The notes: a model not told the origin generated them from the sequence alone. DNA of 64,000 nt from Staphylococcus canis (GCF_016238445.1 NZ_JABANU010000009.1:1-64000), one strand, 5' to 3'. Positions 1-9,829 are shown, counted from the first letter of the stretch. Program-made: numbers and translations.

Positions 1-54
1 CTCTTATTATAAGTGAGGGCTTTATTTTTTTGAAACAATATGTGTAAATTATAT

Positions 55-100
55 AAAGAACCCCGCTAAAATCCAATTTGGAATCTTAGCGGGGTTCTTT
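55..100. terminator. Bidirectional intrinsic terminator after the yfhO operon
   Basis: Arms at 55-74 and 80-100 pair around a 5-nt loop (core AACCCCGCTAA / TTAGCGGGGTT). There is a T-rich end on the plus side and an A-rich start that gives a U tract on the minus strand. It ends the minus-strand operon above it and probably also a plus-strand gene left of the window. Bases 1-54 hold no gene that I can see. Confidence 0.85.
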
Positions 101-111
101 TGGAGCTGTAT

Positions 112-128
112 TTATGTCCCAGCCCCTT
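112..128. repeat. Half copy of a GGGACA-type intergenic repeat
   Basis: These 17 bases match 44414-44430 at 16 of 17 positions (shared core CCAGCCCCTT). At the second site they form the right arm of a compound hairpin; here no matching left arm is nearby. It lies between the terminator and the stop codon of the last yfhO gene. Confidence 0.5.
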
Positions 129-157
129 TCTTGTGTTATTTGATATGAAGTGAGTCG

Positions 158-2770
158 TTATTTTAATTTTTGGGATGATTTCATTAGCTTTTGATATAAG
201 AAGCGGCGATAAATCAATGCAGCTATAATACCAAATATTGTGATACCAATGAAAAGCCAAAACTGTGGAATATGATATTTTATTACGACGTTCGAATCAC
301 CTTTATTAACAGGAATGACACTCATCAAACCATTCCCTTTTTGTACAGGACGTGGTTTTTGGTCTACATAGGCCACTAATCCATCTCTATAAGGTATAGG
401 TAGCACAAGGTAACTTTTCGCTTTAGGTGTGACGCTAGCTTTAATTGAGTTTTTCGTTGTAACCATTTTGACCGGTGTGACCTCTTTTTTCGCTGTCTGT
501 AAAGTTTGGTAGTTTTCACCATATAATCCCTTCAATTGAGCACGGTAGGTCCCTTTTTTGAGTTGAATGCGCATTGTTTCATCAATCGGTACACGAATCG
601 TAACAGGAGTAATGAAACGACGATATGCATAATCTAACTTAGTGCGGCGTTGATAAAAATCATTAACTTTTAGATAATGTGGTTGATTTGGTGCTAACAA
701 TTCAATATCCATTTCAAGATAAAGGTCTTTATACTTTTGTTGATAGCGTTTTGGAATATGGATTTCTAATCCTCCGTCATCCTCAAGTACATTAAGTTTA
801 TTACCGAACCGCTTAGCATGATGTGTTGTAATAGTTGTCTGGTTCAGCAAGTTTTTATTCGGTTGAAAGGATTGGTTAGACGAAAATGCATCACTTACAA
901 CGCCTTGTAACATAGCTTGCTCACGGTCTAAAGGTGATTTAAGTTGATCTGGATGAAAGACTTTAGACGTAAGGTGAGCGCTTGGGTACTCTATTGTATT
1001 TTTAGAATGATCCAAACGGGTTGTGTTGTCTTGAATAGTTCCTACATGTTTCATTCCATAAGGTAGTAAAGTATCAGGTTTTTCTTTAATGCGATCCGTT
1101 ACACCCCAGAGTGCATAAAGATTTGCGCGGTCACCTAATAAGCGATAAGTACTATTACTATCATACTCCATATTGATTTGCATTAATTTATCATAATAAT
1201 TAAGTATAGCACCGTCAAAAATACTAGAATAAAGTGCGAGACCGTTATAATGATAAATCATGGCAGAATTGACCGCATAAGAGCTCATGTAATCGATACG
1301 CTCTAACGGTTGTTGTTGCTTTTTGATTTGATTCATATCCTGTTGAAGTTTTGGACTATGGTAATCTGGAGCATGCATATCACTCAGTTTTGATTGATAA
1401 GGCGCAATATTATTGTGATGATAATTTATTAGTAAAACAAATTGTTGAATCACAAAAAGTCCAACGATGACGTTTGATATAGGTTTCATGAATGAATGTT
1501 GCTGATAGATGTAAAAACCTATCACAATCAGTATTAAAATTGACGCGATCATCCACCACATTGCGCCTCTTGATGTGAATGCAGTTAGAATTAACAGTAC
1601 AATGACTGGTAATATAGATAAACGATAATCTTTCCATGTGAGTTCAGAAAGATGTTTAAACCATAAAGCGATGAGTATACTTGAGGTTAGCGCAAGTATA
1701 TATACCCATCTTCGTTGTGGAAAAGAAAAACCATTAAATAGACTATCAAAATAAGGTGAAAATGATGCAATTAATAAAATCCAAGTCAGGATTGCGAACA
1801 TTTTAAAAGCATAGTAACGATATAGCTTAAAACTAAACAGTGCCACTAGTACAACAAAACTTAAGGTAATATAAAAACCATTTGTAAAAATATGGTATTT
1901 TTGAGAAAAATCAATGATGGGTGAGATAAATACATCATTTGATTGACGGTCATTATTTAAGAATGACTTCACACCAGTCAGAAATCCAAACGAACCAATA
2001 CACAGACTGATTATAGCTGCAGGAATCAAGAATAAAAGTTTATGTATACGCTTAACGATGTCATCAGGGTGCTTAAAGATTAAGCGATAGACTAAATATG
2101 CACTTAAACCTATCATTTCATAATAGCTAAAATAAAAGTTAGAAAATAACGTAATTGCTATTGAAAAAATAAAGAGCCCGATTTTACCACGTTTAAAAAA
2201 ACGCTCCATCCCCCAAATGGATAATGGTAAATAGATCATGATGTCCCCAAAAAATGACCACGTAAAGTTAAAATAGTATAAAACGGTTGATGCACTATAC
2301 AAAAATGCACCTAAAAATCGTGATTTACCACGCAATTTAAATTCCCGTAACATACCATATGTTACTAAAAATACAATCACACATTTAATGTAAGCAATGA
2401 AAATTTGATTGCCTGGCCAAAATTCAATATGTGAGGGATCAGTATGTAATAATCCCTCACTTAAAGCCACAAATAGGAAGTTAAGATACATAATTGGTGA
2501 TGTAGCATAATAATAAGCTAAATCTGTAAAATAATCACCACCTAAGCCAAATGAGACATCATACAAAGAATACATTTGGCTAAAATGTTCATACAAAAAC
2601 ATTTGAAAAGGCATCATTTGTTTAAAACCATCACCATTTCCACTGTAAATAATGCCATCAATCAAAAATCGATATAATACAGGGATGTAGACAATCGCTC
2701 CAACGGCTAGAGCCATAATCAATAGTTTAATATATTTATTTAATTTATATTTTCGCAATAAATGTTTCAA
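158..2770 (-). CDS. yfhO: YfhO family membrane glycosyltransferase (second of two tandem copies)
   Basis: An 870-residue polytopic membrane protein of the YfhO family (GT-C-like fold). In B. subtilis, Listeria and S. aureus this family is thought to transfer a sugar from a flipped undecaprenyl-phosphate carrier to lipoteichoic acid outside the cell. About a dozen hydrophobic segments fill roughly residues 15-480 and the last 30 residues, around a large soluble extracytoplasmic part. A family motif GGDYFTDLAYYYATSP lies near residue 55. The start is TTG at 2770, 6 nt after the stop of the upstream paralogue, with a weak GAAAGAGTGA site inside that gene's end, so translation is probably coupled. 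The downstream edge is the terminator at 55-100. The family call is firm; the exact acceptor is inferred. Confidence 0.88.
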   Translation of the reverse strand: MKHLLRKYKLNKYIKLLIMALAVGAIVYIPVLYRFLIDGIIYSGNGDGFKQMMPFQMFLYEHFSQMYSLYDVSFGLGGDYFTDLAYYYATSPIMYLNFLFVALSEGLLHTDPSHIEFWPGNQIFIAYIKCVIVFLVTYGMLREFKLRGKSRFLGAFLYSASTVLYYFNFTWSFFGDIMIYLPLSIWGMERFFKRGKIGLFIFSIAITLFSNFYFSYYEMIGLSAYLVYRLIFKHPDDIVKRIHKLLFLIPAAIISLCIGSFGFLTGVKSFLNNDRQSNDVFISPIIDFSQKYHIFTNGFYITLSFVVLVALFSFKLYRYYAFKMFAILTWILLIASFSPYFDSLFNGFSFPQRRWVYILALTSSILIALWFKHLSELTWKDYRLSILPVIVLLILTAFTSRGAMWWMIASILILIVIGFYIYQQHSFMKPISNVIVGLFVIQQFVLLINYHHNNIAPYQSKLSDMHAPDYHSPKLQQDMNQIKKQQQPLERIDYMSSYAVNSAMIYHYNGLALYSSIFDGAILNYYDKLMQINMEYDSNSTYRLLGDRANLYALWGVTDRIKEKPDTLLPYGMKHVGTIQDNTTRLDHSKNTIEYPSAHLTSKVFHPDQLKSPLDREQAMLQGVVSDAFSSNQSFQPNKNLLNQTTITTHHAKRFGNKLNVLEDDGGLEIHIPKRYQQKYKDLYLEMDIELLAPNQPHYLKVNDFYQRRTKLDYAYRRFITPVTIRVPIDETMRIQLKKGTYRAQLKGLYGENYQTLQTAKKEVTPVKMVTTKNSIKASVTPKAKSYLVLPIPYRDGLVAYVDQKPRPVQKGNGLMSVIPVNKGDSNVVIKYHIPQFWLFIGITIFGIIAALIYRRFLYQKLMKSSQKLK

Positions 2771-2776
2771 TTAATT

Positions 2777-5383
2777 TCACTCTTTCATAGTACGGATTCG
2801 TTTTACAAGCCATTGTCTATATAAAACACTTAAAACTACACAACATAATGAGACAAAAATCATTGTATAAAAATAGGGCGGACGATAGGTAATATGAATG
2901 TTTTTTGCATTGTTTGATACTGGTATTCCTGTCATAAAATAATTGACCTTTTGAGGTGTTACTGACTTACCATCAACCGTCGCTTTAAATCCAGAACGAT
3001 ATGGTATATTAATAACTGCCATACCCCCTGAATGGTGTTGCAAGGTGATGTCGATATTGGAATGCTTTTCATCATATTTGAAATGCTTTTGTTTATCTGC
3101 TTTCTCAAGTGTTTGGTAGTCTTCACCATATACACCTAAAACTTTAAAGTGATATGGCCCATGTGGCGAGACATTAATATTTATATTGCCATTCTGATCA
3201 GGTTTTGTTCGATACAGCAAAAAGTTCTGTCCAGTTTTGTACTTGGATGTATTAAATAAACGATGGTTTTGGTAGCCGTTTATAGATATTGTACTATTAC
3301 TATCTGGTGCTCCCCGCTTAGCATAAAGTGTGACATAAAAGTCTTTATACGTATTTTGCAATGCTTCAGGTAGTTTTAATATTACACCGCTTCGTTTAGA
3401 TTGGGTTGTTTGTAGAACATCTGAATGCGTCCATTTCGCATTTACTGTGCTTATATCAATGTCTTTTATTAAATTCGGTGCGATATCTTGATAAGGTTTA
3501 CCTTTATGGTCTAAGATTACGCCGTCAATCATTGCATGCTCTCTATCAATAGGTGTTTTTAAATCTTTACTATTATAGTATTGGTTAGTCACTCGTACAG
3601 CTGGCAAGACTTGTTCATTTTCGTAAATACGATATTGTCCTGATTTTTGAATCAGTTTAAAATGTTCAGGTAAATTGTCTTGATAGTTTTTGAGCATTTG
3701 GTATCTAACTGATAGCAGGCTTGCTATATTGGCGCGACCACCCGTAGATTGATAACGACTCACAGACTCTTCTTTTAAATTAATCATAAGATGGTCATAA
3801 TACAATTTGATTAGTTCATCATTAAAAATACTTGAATATAAACTCAATCCTTTAAAATTTTGATACATTGGCGTGTTGTCTTGTTCATTTACACGCCAAT
3901 CGATACGTTCAGTTTGGTCTTTGGAATGTTTCATTTGCTGAACAAGTGTATTTTGAAGTGGTGTATTATACAAACTTTTATTAATATAATCACGATTACC
4001 ACGATTTTCATGGTCCTCATGGAAAATTTGATTTTTTGTAAAAACAATTGACACGAGTACCATAAGTACACTGATACTTATTCCGAAGACACTTTGTAAC
4101 GTTGTTCTAGAATAACTGAGCGCTGATGCCTTAATGTGAAGTATCAAGAGACCTGTTAAAAATACTATTGGTATCCATAAAAGCCATATGACAAAATTTT
4201 GGTACCAAACTGCACTTACAGTAACTACTAATATCCCTGGAATAGCAGTTAATATGTAATAGAGCTTTGAAAGACTAAAGAAATGTTGCACATAACAAGC
4301 AATAAGCCCACTTGTTGCAAAAGCAAGTAAATAATGCCAACGCTTTTGTGGGGCGGAAAATCCATTAAAAACTGAATCAACATATGGGATAAATGCTGAA
4401 ACAATCGCTAAAATAGACAAAATCGCAAATAATCTAAAAAAGAAATGGCGATAGAGTTTAAAGCTGAGTAATGCTTGGATTACGATATATAAAATGACAA
4501 TTAAATAGTTGTCGTAGAAAATATTTGTATTGTGATCTAATGATTCGAAAATCGGAATTTTAGTTGAATAAGGGATACGTTGGTTATGGATGAAGCTACT
4601 TGCACTATGGAAGAATACAAATAAACTACAACCAACGCCTAAAACAGCACCAATAGATAATGTCCAAAGTACGTATGATTTCTTTAAAATATCATCGTGA
4701 TGTTTCCAAATCATGCGTATAGCAAAATAAATCAGTCCTGCAAGTACTTGATAGTATGCAAAATAAAAATTATTAATAAATGATATAGCTGTAATAACAA
4801 TAAAGAAACCAATTTTACCAGTTTTAAAATATCTTTCAATACTGAAAAATAAAAGTGGTAATAAAATAAAAATATCACTAAAAAAAGGCCAATACACTGT
4901 AAATCGATAATAAAGTGGCGATGAAGCAAACAGAAATGCGAAAAGCATCGCCACATTTTTATTAAGCTTAATTGACTTCGCATATAAGTATGTTGCCATA
5001 ATCACTAAAGCAGATTTAATTACTGATATGACTAATGCATTTGTCATCCAAAACATGAGGTCATGCGTATTGACCAACTTTAATTTTGCAAATACACCTA
5101 TGATAAGTGCGTTTAAGATAAATAAAATATTAGTACTAAAGTAATAAGATAAGTCTGTAAAAAAATCTCCGCCTAAACCGAAATCAGAGGCATAGAAAAA
5201 AGTACCTTCAGACCATTTTTGATAGAGATACATTTGTATCGGTACCATTTGCTCAATACCATCATTAGGTCCAGTAAATAGTAATCCGTCTTTAATAAAT
5301 CGAAAAATGATGTAAGCATGACCAACAAGTGCCAAAATACATGAAGTTATCATTATGATCATAGATTGATTGAAACGTTTCAT
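2777..5383 (-). CDS. yfhO: YfhO family membrane glycosyltransferase (first of two tandem copies)
   Basis: An 868-residue paralogue of the next gene, nearly the same length. It shares the landmarks GGDFFTDLSYYFSTN near residue 58, FNGFSAPQKRW in the middle, and PIDREHAM in the soluble part. It has a hydrophobic N-terminal half, a soluble extracytoplasmic part (about 450-830) and a final transmembrane helix followed by basic residues. ATG start with AAAGGTGA about 11 nt upstream. It lies 31 nt after gtrA in the same operon. Two divergent full-length copies suggest different donor or acceptor specificities, but the sequence alone does not show which. The partner glycosyltransferase (CsbB type) that loads the lipid carrier is not in this window. 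Confidence 0.88.
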   Translation of the reverse strand: MKRFNQSMIIMITSCILALVGHAYIIFRFIKDGLLFTGPNDGIEQMVPIQMYLYQKWSEGTFFYASDFGLGGDFFTDLSYYFSTNILFILNALIIGVFAKLKLVNTHDLMFWMTNALVISVIKSALVIMATYLYAKSIKLNKNVAMLFAFLFASSPLYYRFTVYWPFFSDIFILLPLLFFSIERYFKTGKIGFFIVITAISFINNFYFAYYQVLAGLIYFAIRMIWKHHDDILKKSYVLWTLSIGAVLGVGCSLFVFFHSASSFIHNQRIPYSTKIPIFESLDHNTNIFYDNYLIVILYIVIQALLSFKLYRHFFFRLFAILSILAIVSAFIPYVDSVFNGFSAPQKRWHYLLAFATSGLIACYVQHFFSLSKLYYILTAIPGILVVTVSAVWYQNFVIWLLWIPIVFLTGLLILHIKASALSYSRTTLQSVFGISISVLMVLVSIVFTKNQIFHEDHENRGNRDYINKSLYNTPLQNTLVQQMKHSKDQTERIDWRVNEQDNTPMYQNFKGLSLYSSIFNDELIKLYYDHLMINLKEESVSRYQSTGGRANIASLLSVRYQMLKNYQDNLPEHFKLIQKSGQYRIYENEQVLPAVRVTNQYYNSKDLKTPIDREHAMIDGVILDHKGKPYQDIAPNLIKDIDISTVNAKWTHSDVLQTTQSKRSGVILKLPEALQNTYKDFYVTLYAKRGAPDSNSTISINGYQNHRLFNTSKYKTGQNFLLYRTKPDQNGNININVSPHGPYHFKVLGVYGEDYQTLEKADKQKHFKYDEKHSNIDITLQHHSGGMAVINIPYRSGFKATVDGKSVTPQKVNYFMTGIPVSNNAKNIHITYRPPYFYTMIFVSLCCVVLSVLYRQWLVKRIRTMKE

Positions 5384-5414
5384 AAGATATCATTCACCTT
5401 TAATTACTTAATAT

Positions 5415-5798
5415 TTAACGATCTTTCAAAATAAATTTAGATAATAAATATGTGATTGGAATGGTAACAACCAATCCTGCAAAGGGTGCTAATGTATCAT
5501 CAATATGAAGAAACTCTACAAAAATATAAAGTAGCACGAATTGAACAGACATGTTGACTACTTGAGTTAATGGAAAAGCTAAGAATTTTTTTAATGTTGG
5601 CTTGACATGATAAACGAAATAACATGATAAAAAATAAGAAATGAAAAGCGCAACTATAAATCCAGTGATATGACTGATTAAATAATGGACATGTAATAGT
5701 TTTAATAATATCAAATAAACGATATAATAATTGACTGTATTAATACCGCCTACAATGACGAAGCGAATTACTTCGAAAAATGTTTTTGAACTTATCAA
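5415..5798 (-). CDS. GtrA family protein, probable polyprenyl-phosphate-sugar flippase
   Basis: 127 residues with four predicted transmembrane helices (about 9-28, 36-57, 72-92, 98-120), the usual size and topology of the GtrA family. GtrA proteins are believed to flip undecaprenyl-phosphate-linked sugars across the membrane to a GT-C transferase. The N-terminal FFEVIRFVIVGGINTVNYYIVY is typical of the family. The start is TTG at 5798, chosen because AAGGTGGG lies 8 nt before it and because it precedes the first helix. It is the first gene of the operon with two yfhO copies, a fit with the CsbB/GtrA/YfhO type of lipoteichoic acid glycosylation. Confidence 0.87.
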   Translation of the reverse strand: MISSKTFFEVIRFVIVGGINTVNYYIVYLILLKLLHVHYLISHITGFIVALFISYFLSCYFVYHVKPTLKKFLAFPLTQVVNMSVQFVLLYIFVEFLHIDDTLAPFAGLVVTIPITYLLSKFILKDR

Positions 5799-5891
5799 AA
5801 AAAGAACCCACCTTCAATATTATGCTTTATCGTTTAAAAGACTATTCATCGATGCAAATGAATATCGTCTCATCATCAATGAAGTGTAATA

Positions 5892-5920
5892 ATTCTAGAA
5901 TGTTTAAAGCGTATTTTCAA
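5892..5920 (-). promoter_or_regulatory. Sigma-A promoter of gtrA-yfhO-yfhO
   Basis: Read on the minus strand: -35 TTGAAA (5920-5915), 17-nt spacer, -10 TAGAAT (5897-5892), about 90 nt upstream of the gtrA start. I looked for a sigma-B promoter (GTTTAA...GGGTAT) because csbB of B. subtilis is stress regulated, and saw none. Confidence 0.6.
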
Positions 5921-6008
5921 GAACTAAAAACTACATTCAATATATCACATTGTAGTGTTAAATCGTTAATATTTAGAAGTTAGTAATGAGAAGAAAGGTG
6001 ATGTATAA

Positions 6009-6872
6009 ATGGTAATACAATGGTATCCAGGACACATGGCTAAAGCTAAAAGGGAAGTATCTGAGCAGTTAAAAAAGGTGGATGTCGTATTTGAACTTGT
6101 CGATGCAAGAATTCCTTTTAGTTCAAGAAACCCTATGATTGATGAAGTCATTCAACATAAGCCACGTGTTGTTATTTTAAATAAAAAAGATATGTCTAAT
6201 TTAAATGAAATGCAAAAATGGTATGCTTTTTTTAAAGAAAAAGGTGCAATGCCTGTGGCTGTTGATGCTAAACATGGTAAAGGGCTGAAACAAGTCGAAA
6301 ATGCTGCAATCGAGGTAACGAAAGAAAAATTTGAGCGTGAACAAGCTAAGGGGTTAAAACCAAGAGCAATCCGCGCAATGATTGTAGGTATCCCAAACGT
6401 TGGTAAATCTACACTCATTAATAAGTTAGCGAATCGTGCCATCACTCAAACAGGGAACAAACCAGGTGTAACAAAACAACAGCAATGGATTAAAGTTGGT
6501 AAATCGTTACAACTATTAGACACACCTGGAATATTGTGGCCTAAATTTGAGGACCAAACGGTAGGGAAAAAATTAAGTTTAACGGGTGCGATTAAAGATA
6601 GTATTGTGCATTTGGATGAAGTTGCGCTTTATGGATTGAATTTTTTAATACAACAAGATTATGAAGGCTTAAAGAACTTTTATAAAATAGAAGTTGAACC
6701 TGATTCTGAACCGTTAGAATGGTTTGATGCGATTGGACGTAAAAGAGGTCTCATTCAAAGAGGCAACGAAGTGGACTATGAAGCAGTCATTGAGCTGGTC
6801 ATTAATGATATACGTAACGCTAAAATAGGCACTTACTGTTTTGATTTATATCACGAAATGAGAGATTTATGA
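6009..6872 (+). CDS. rbgA: Ribosome biogenesis GTPase RbgA (YlqF)
   Basis: A circularly permuted GTPase needed for late assembly of the 50S subunit. The permuted motif order is visible: G4 NKKD at residues 58-61 comes before G1 GIPNVGKST (127-135) and G3 DTPG (171-174). The N-terminal [13 protein letters not shown] is the family signature, and the C-terminal ANTAR-like region is present. Length 287, as in B. subtilis and S. aureus. ATG start with AAGGTGATG upstream. It overlaps rnhB by 4 nt (ATGA), so the two are co-translated. Divergent from gtrA, with about 210 nt of shared upstream DNA. Confidence 0.96.
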   Translation: MVIQWYPGHMAKAKREVSEQLKKVDVVFELVDARIPFSSRNPMIDEVIQHKPRVVILNKKDMSNLNEMQKWYAFFKEKGAMPVAVDAKHGKGLKQVENAAIEVTKEKFEREQAKGLKPRAIRAMIVGIPNVGKSTLINKLANRAITQTGNKPGVTKQQQWIKVGKSLQLLDTPGILWPKFEDQTVGKKLSLTGAIKDSIVHLDEVALYGLNFLIQQDYEGLKNFYKIEVEPDSEPLEWFDAIGRKRGLIQRGNEVDYEAVIELVINDIRNAKIGTYCFDLYHEMRDL

Positions 6873-7648
6873 TGCATAAAACGATAAAAGAGATTAAAGC
6901 GGAGCTAGCACTCATTACTACTAAAGAAGCTTTAGCCACTCACCCCTTAGCTCAGGACTCTAGAAAAGGTGTACAGCAAGCATTTAAAAGTAGATTAAAG
7001 CAAATTGAAAAACAGGAACAATTAGAAAAACAATATGAAATGATGTCACAATATGAGAATGATATCTTAAATCAAACACCAGAAGCTTTAATTTGTGGTA
7101 TTGACGAGGTAGGACGTGGACCACTTGCAGGACCTGTAGTTGCGTGTGCAGTGATTTTAAACGATGATCATCAGTATTTAGGCATTAATGATTCTAAACA
7201 ATTATCAGTTCAAAAGCGTACTACGTTAAGTACTAATCTAAGGAATAACGTAAAAGCTTGGCATATTGGCATTGCGACACCAGAAGAGATTGATGCATTA
7301 AATATATATAACGCTACACAACTTGCAATGTATCGTGCAGTTGAAGGATTGAGTATTAAACCTACACATTTCCTAATTGATGCGATGTTACTTGACAAAA
7401 TACATGCACCTCAACAATCAATCACTAAGGGTGATGCCTCGAGTGTTTCAATTGCTGCAGCAAGTATCATTGCTAAAGTTTATCGAGATCAAAAGATGAA
7501 AGAGTATGATCAAATCTATCCCGGCTATGATTTTGCACAAAATGCTGGTTATGGTACGAAAAAACACCTTGAAGGTTTAGATCACTTTGGCATTACGCCG
7601 ATTCATAGAAAAACTTTTGAACCTATTAAATCAAAATATAAGGAATAA
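6869..7648 (+). CDS. rnhB: Ribonuclease HII
   Basis: Removes ribonucleotides from DNA and RNA primers from RNA-DNA hybrids. The catalytic signature [15 protein letters not shown] starts at residue 77 with the acidic pair D79-E80. DSKQLS (about 108), FLIDAM (about 169) and the C-terminal HRKTFEPIK are also present. The roughly 70-residue charged N-terminal extension is typical of Bacillales RNase HII. The first of two adjacent ATGs overlaps the rbgA stop; the second ATG at 6872 is equally possible. 259 residues. Confidence 0.95.
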   Translation: MMHKTIKEIKAELALITTKEALATHPLAQDSRKGVQQAFKSRLKQIEKQEQLEKQYEMMSQYENDILNQTPEALICGIDEVGRGPLAGPVVACAVILNDDHQYLGINDSKQLSVQKRTTLSTNLRNNVKAWHIGIATPEEIDALNIYNATQLAMYRAVEGLSIKPTHFLIDAMLLDKIHAPQQSITKGDASSVSIAAASIIAKVYRDQKMKEYDQIYPGYDFAQNAGYGTKKHLEGLDHFGITPIHRKTFEPIKSKYKE

Positions 7649-7752
7649 ACTATCCGCTTTCATTCTGATGATATAACATTAAAATATTTGCAATTCCTTT
7701 TATTTATGTTTTACTAGAACTATACTTCCAAAAGAAAGGAATATCATAATAC

Positions 7753-8022
7753 ATGGACGAAACATTAGAAAAGTTATATAAAGTACTTGTTCACTTTGAA
7801 GAAAAAGAAGTTGAAATTACTGAAGACGAGCAAAAATTAAACGATATTAAGAAAAAAATTGAGGATAATTTAAATGTTTCTGTTGAGGAAACATCTCAAA
7901 TGGACTTAATTCGTCTGTTAAAAGAACATAATTTTTCTGTTGAATCTTCTGATGACGAACAAAAAATTATTAGTGTTCCAATGGACGACGATACCCAAGT
8001 TAAATTTCATACAGACAAATAA
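7753..8022 (+). CDS. Small acidic protein of unknown function
   Basis: 89 residues, strongly acidic, with no membrane segment or signal peptide. Residues 1-40 look helical and charged (repeated E/K, possible short coiled coil), and the C-terminal part (about 60-89) has alternating hydrophobic residues suggesting strands. I do not recognise the family. An AAAGAAAGGAAT site precedes ATG 7753. It has its own terminator at 8039-8075 and lies 104 nt after rnhB. Codon use resembles its neighbours. The good ribosome binding site and isolation between a stop and a terminator support a real gene. Confidence 0.75.
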   Translation: MDETLEKLYKVLVHFEEKEVEITEDEQKLNDIKKKIEDNLNVSVEETSQMDLIRLLKEHNFSVESSDDEQKIISVPMDDDTQVKFHTDK

Positions 8023-8038
8023 AATATGAAGTTTCTAT

Positions 8039-8080
8039 AAAACTGTCGACACGGTTATTTGTTGTCGACAGTTTTATTTT
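8039..8080. terminator. Intrinsic terminator between convergent genes
   Basis: AAAACTGTCGACA (8039-8051) pairs perfectly with 8063-8075 around an 11-nt loop, followed by ATTTT. The A-run before the left arm lets it also work for the minus-strand mazG-like gene that ends at 8137. Confidence 0.88.
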
Positions 8081-8136
8081 AGGTGTAAACGTTATAAATA
8101 ACTAAGGTTTTGCATATACATTTGTGATTTTAATTT

Positions 8137-8466
8137 TTATTCGTCTTTACGATTTTTTGAATCTTCAGGGTTAAAACCATTAGGATAACGTTTTTCTAAT
8201 TTTTCGATATTCATTTGTGCAATTTCATCTAACGAGACGTTCAATGTTGTTGCGCATGTAGCAATATACCATAATACATCACCGAGCTCTTTTTTTAACG
8301 CCTCAACATCTAAAGGATGTTCATGATAAAAATGTTTTTTGATTATATCAGCGACTTCTCCAGCTTCTCCGTTTAATCCTAAAGCGCCCATTTGTAATAA
8401 TTCTTTTTGCATTTTTTGTGTGTTTAGCGTACGTTGAGCCGCTTTTTGATAATGATTAAATTCCAT
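8137..8466 (-). CDS. MazG-like nucleotide pyrophosphohydrolase
   Basis: 109 residues of the all-alpha NTP pyrophosphohydrolase superfamily (MazG/dUTPase-like), which hydrolyses non-canonical NTPs to NMP and PPi, often as house-cleaning. The metal-binding pattern is visible: GEAGEVADIIKK (about 34-45, helix with paired acids) and KKELGDVLWYIA (about 58-69, E..D). It is a single short domain, not the tandem E. coli MazG. ATG start with AAGGAG 7 nt upstream. The substrate cannot be told from sequence. Transcribed divergently from sucC. Confidence 0.85.
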   Translation of the reverse strand: MEFNHYQKAAQRTLNTQKMQKELLQMGALGLNGEAGEVADIIKKHFYHEHPLDVEALKKELGDVLWYIATCATTLNVSLDEIAQMNIEKLEKRYPNGFNPEDSKNRKDE

Positions 8467-8574
8467 ATTGATACTCCTTTATTGGTTGTATGACAACATT
8501 AATATAACACATTGAAAACATATGTTTATCTAATTATAAAACTCATAAATAAAGATAATCTATATGTCTAACTG

Positions 8575-8603
8575 TTTACAATAACGCTTACATTTTTTAT
8601 AAT
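8575..8603 (+). promoter_or_regulatory. sucCD promoter with embedded cre-like site
   Basis: -35 TTTACA (8575-8580), 17-nt spacer, -10 TATAAT (8598-8603). Read on the minus strand, 8592-8579 is TGTAAGCGTTATTG, matching the CcpA cre consensus TGTAANCGNTNWCA at all but the last two defined bases. Its position in the spacer would let CcpA repress sucCD when glucose is plentiful. The promoter is clear; the operator is an inference. Confidence 0.6.
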
Positions 8604-8641
8604 TGAGATGAACTTAACCTTAAGAAACAGGAGGATGGAGT

Positions 8642-9808
8642 ATGAATATCCATGAGTACCAAGGAAAAGAAATTTTTCGCTCAATGGGCGTAGCAGTTCC
8701 AGAAGGGCGTGTTGCATTTTCAGCTGAAGAAGCAGTAGAAAAAGCGAAAGAGTTAGACACAGATGTATATGTTGTAAAAGCACAAATTCACGCAGGGGGG
8801 CGTGGAAAAGCTGGTGGTGTTAAAATCGCTAAGTCTTTATCAGAAGTTGAAACTTATGCGAATGAACTACTCGGTAAAGTGTTAGTAACACATCAAACAG
8901 GCCCAGAAGGTAAAGAAGTTAAACGTTTATACATTGAAGAAGGCGCAGATATTCAAAAAGAATATTATGTTGGGTTCGTTATTGACCGTGCAACAGATCG
9001 CGTGACTTTAATGGCATCTGAAGAAGGTGGAACTGAAATTGAAGAAGTGGCAGCGAAAACGCCTGAAAAAATCTTCAAAGAAACAATTGATCCAGTTGTA
9101 GGTTTAGCACCTTATCAAGCACGTCGTATTGCGTTTAACATCAATATTCCTAAAGAATCTGTTAATAAAGCAGTGAAGTTTTTAATGTCTTTATATAACG
9201 TATTTATTGAAAAAGATTGTTCAATCGTTGAAATTAACCCGCTCGTTTTAACTGGCGATGGCAATGTTTTAGCACTTGACTCAAAAATCAATTTTGACGA
9301 TAATGCGTTATTCCGTCATAAAGATATTCAAGAATTACGTGACTTAGATGAAGAAGATCCAAAAGAAATTGAAGCATCAAAATATGATTTATCATACATT
9401 GCATTAGATGGAAACATCGGTTGCATGGTTAATGGTGCAGGTCTTGCAATGGCAACAATGGACACAATCAATCATTTTAATGGTAAACCAGCAAACTTCC
9501 TTGACGTAGGTGGCGGTGCAACTAAGGAGAAAGTAACAGAAGCATTTAAAATTATCTTAGGTGATAGTAACGTTAAAGGTATTTTTGTAAATATTTTTGG
9601 TGGAATTATGCGTAACGATATTATTGCTGAAGGTATTGTAGCAGCTGTGGAAGAAGTCGACTTAACATTGCCGTTAGTTGTACGTTTAGAAGGTACTAAT
9701 GTTAAAGAAGGTAAACAAATTCTTAAAGACTCAGGTTTAGCAATTGAGCCAGCAAGTACAATGGCTGAAGGTGCTCAAAAAATCGTTAAACTTGTAAACG
9801 AAGCGTAA
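8642..9808 (+). CDS. sucC: Succinyl-CoA synthetase (ADP-forming), beta subunit
   Basis: With SucD converts succinyl-CoA, ADP and phosphate to succinate, CoA and ATP in the TCA cycle (cytoplasm). N-terminal ATP-grasp domain starts [22 protein letters not shown] and has the glycine-rich [15 protein letters not shown] (about 46-60). The C-terminal CoA-ligase domain has [15 protein letters not shown] and [14 protein letters not shown]. Length 388 is normal. ATG start 7 nt after AGGAGG. sucD follows after 21 nt with its own ribosome binding site. Confidence 0.97.
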   Translation: MNIHEYQGKEIFRSMGVAVPEGRVAFSAEEAVEKAKELDTDVYVVKAQIHAGGRGKAGGVKIAKSLSEVETYANELLGKVLVTHQTGPEGKEVKRLYIEEGADIQKEYYVGFVIDRATDRVTLMASEEGGTEIEEVAAKTPEKIFKETIDPVVGLAPYQARRIAFNINIPKESVNKAVKFLMSLYNVFIEKDCSIVEINPLVLTGDGNVLALDSKINFDDNALFRHKDIQELRDLDEEDPKEIEASKYDLSYIALDGNIGCMVNGAGLAMATMDTINHFNGKPANFLDVGGGATKEKVTEAFKIILGDSNVKGIFVNIFGGIMRNDIIAEGIVAAVEEVDLTLPLVVRLEGTNVKEGKQILKDSGLAIEPASTMAEGAQKIVKLVNEA

Positions 9809-9829
9809 GGAAAGGATGGGACAACTAAA

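Noticed and set aside
1410-1637. 75-aa minus-strand reading frame inside yfhO
   Set aside because: Overlaps the real gene in another frame, no ribosome binding site, odd composition.
5799-6008. Sigma-B promoter for the yfhO operon
   Set aside because: No GTTTAA with a correctly spaced GGGTAT on the minus strand; a sigma-A promoter is present instead.
8510-8530. TTGAAAACATATGTTT as a cre site upstream of sucC
   Set aside because: It lacks the central CG of cre; the site at 8579-8592 fits better.
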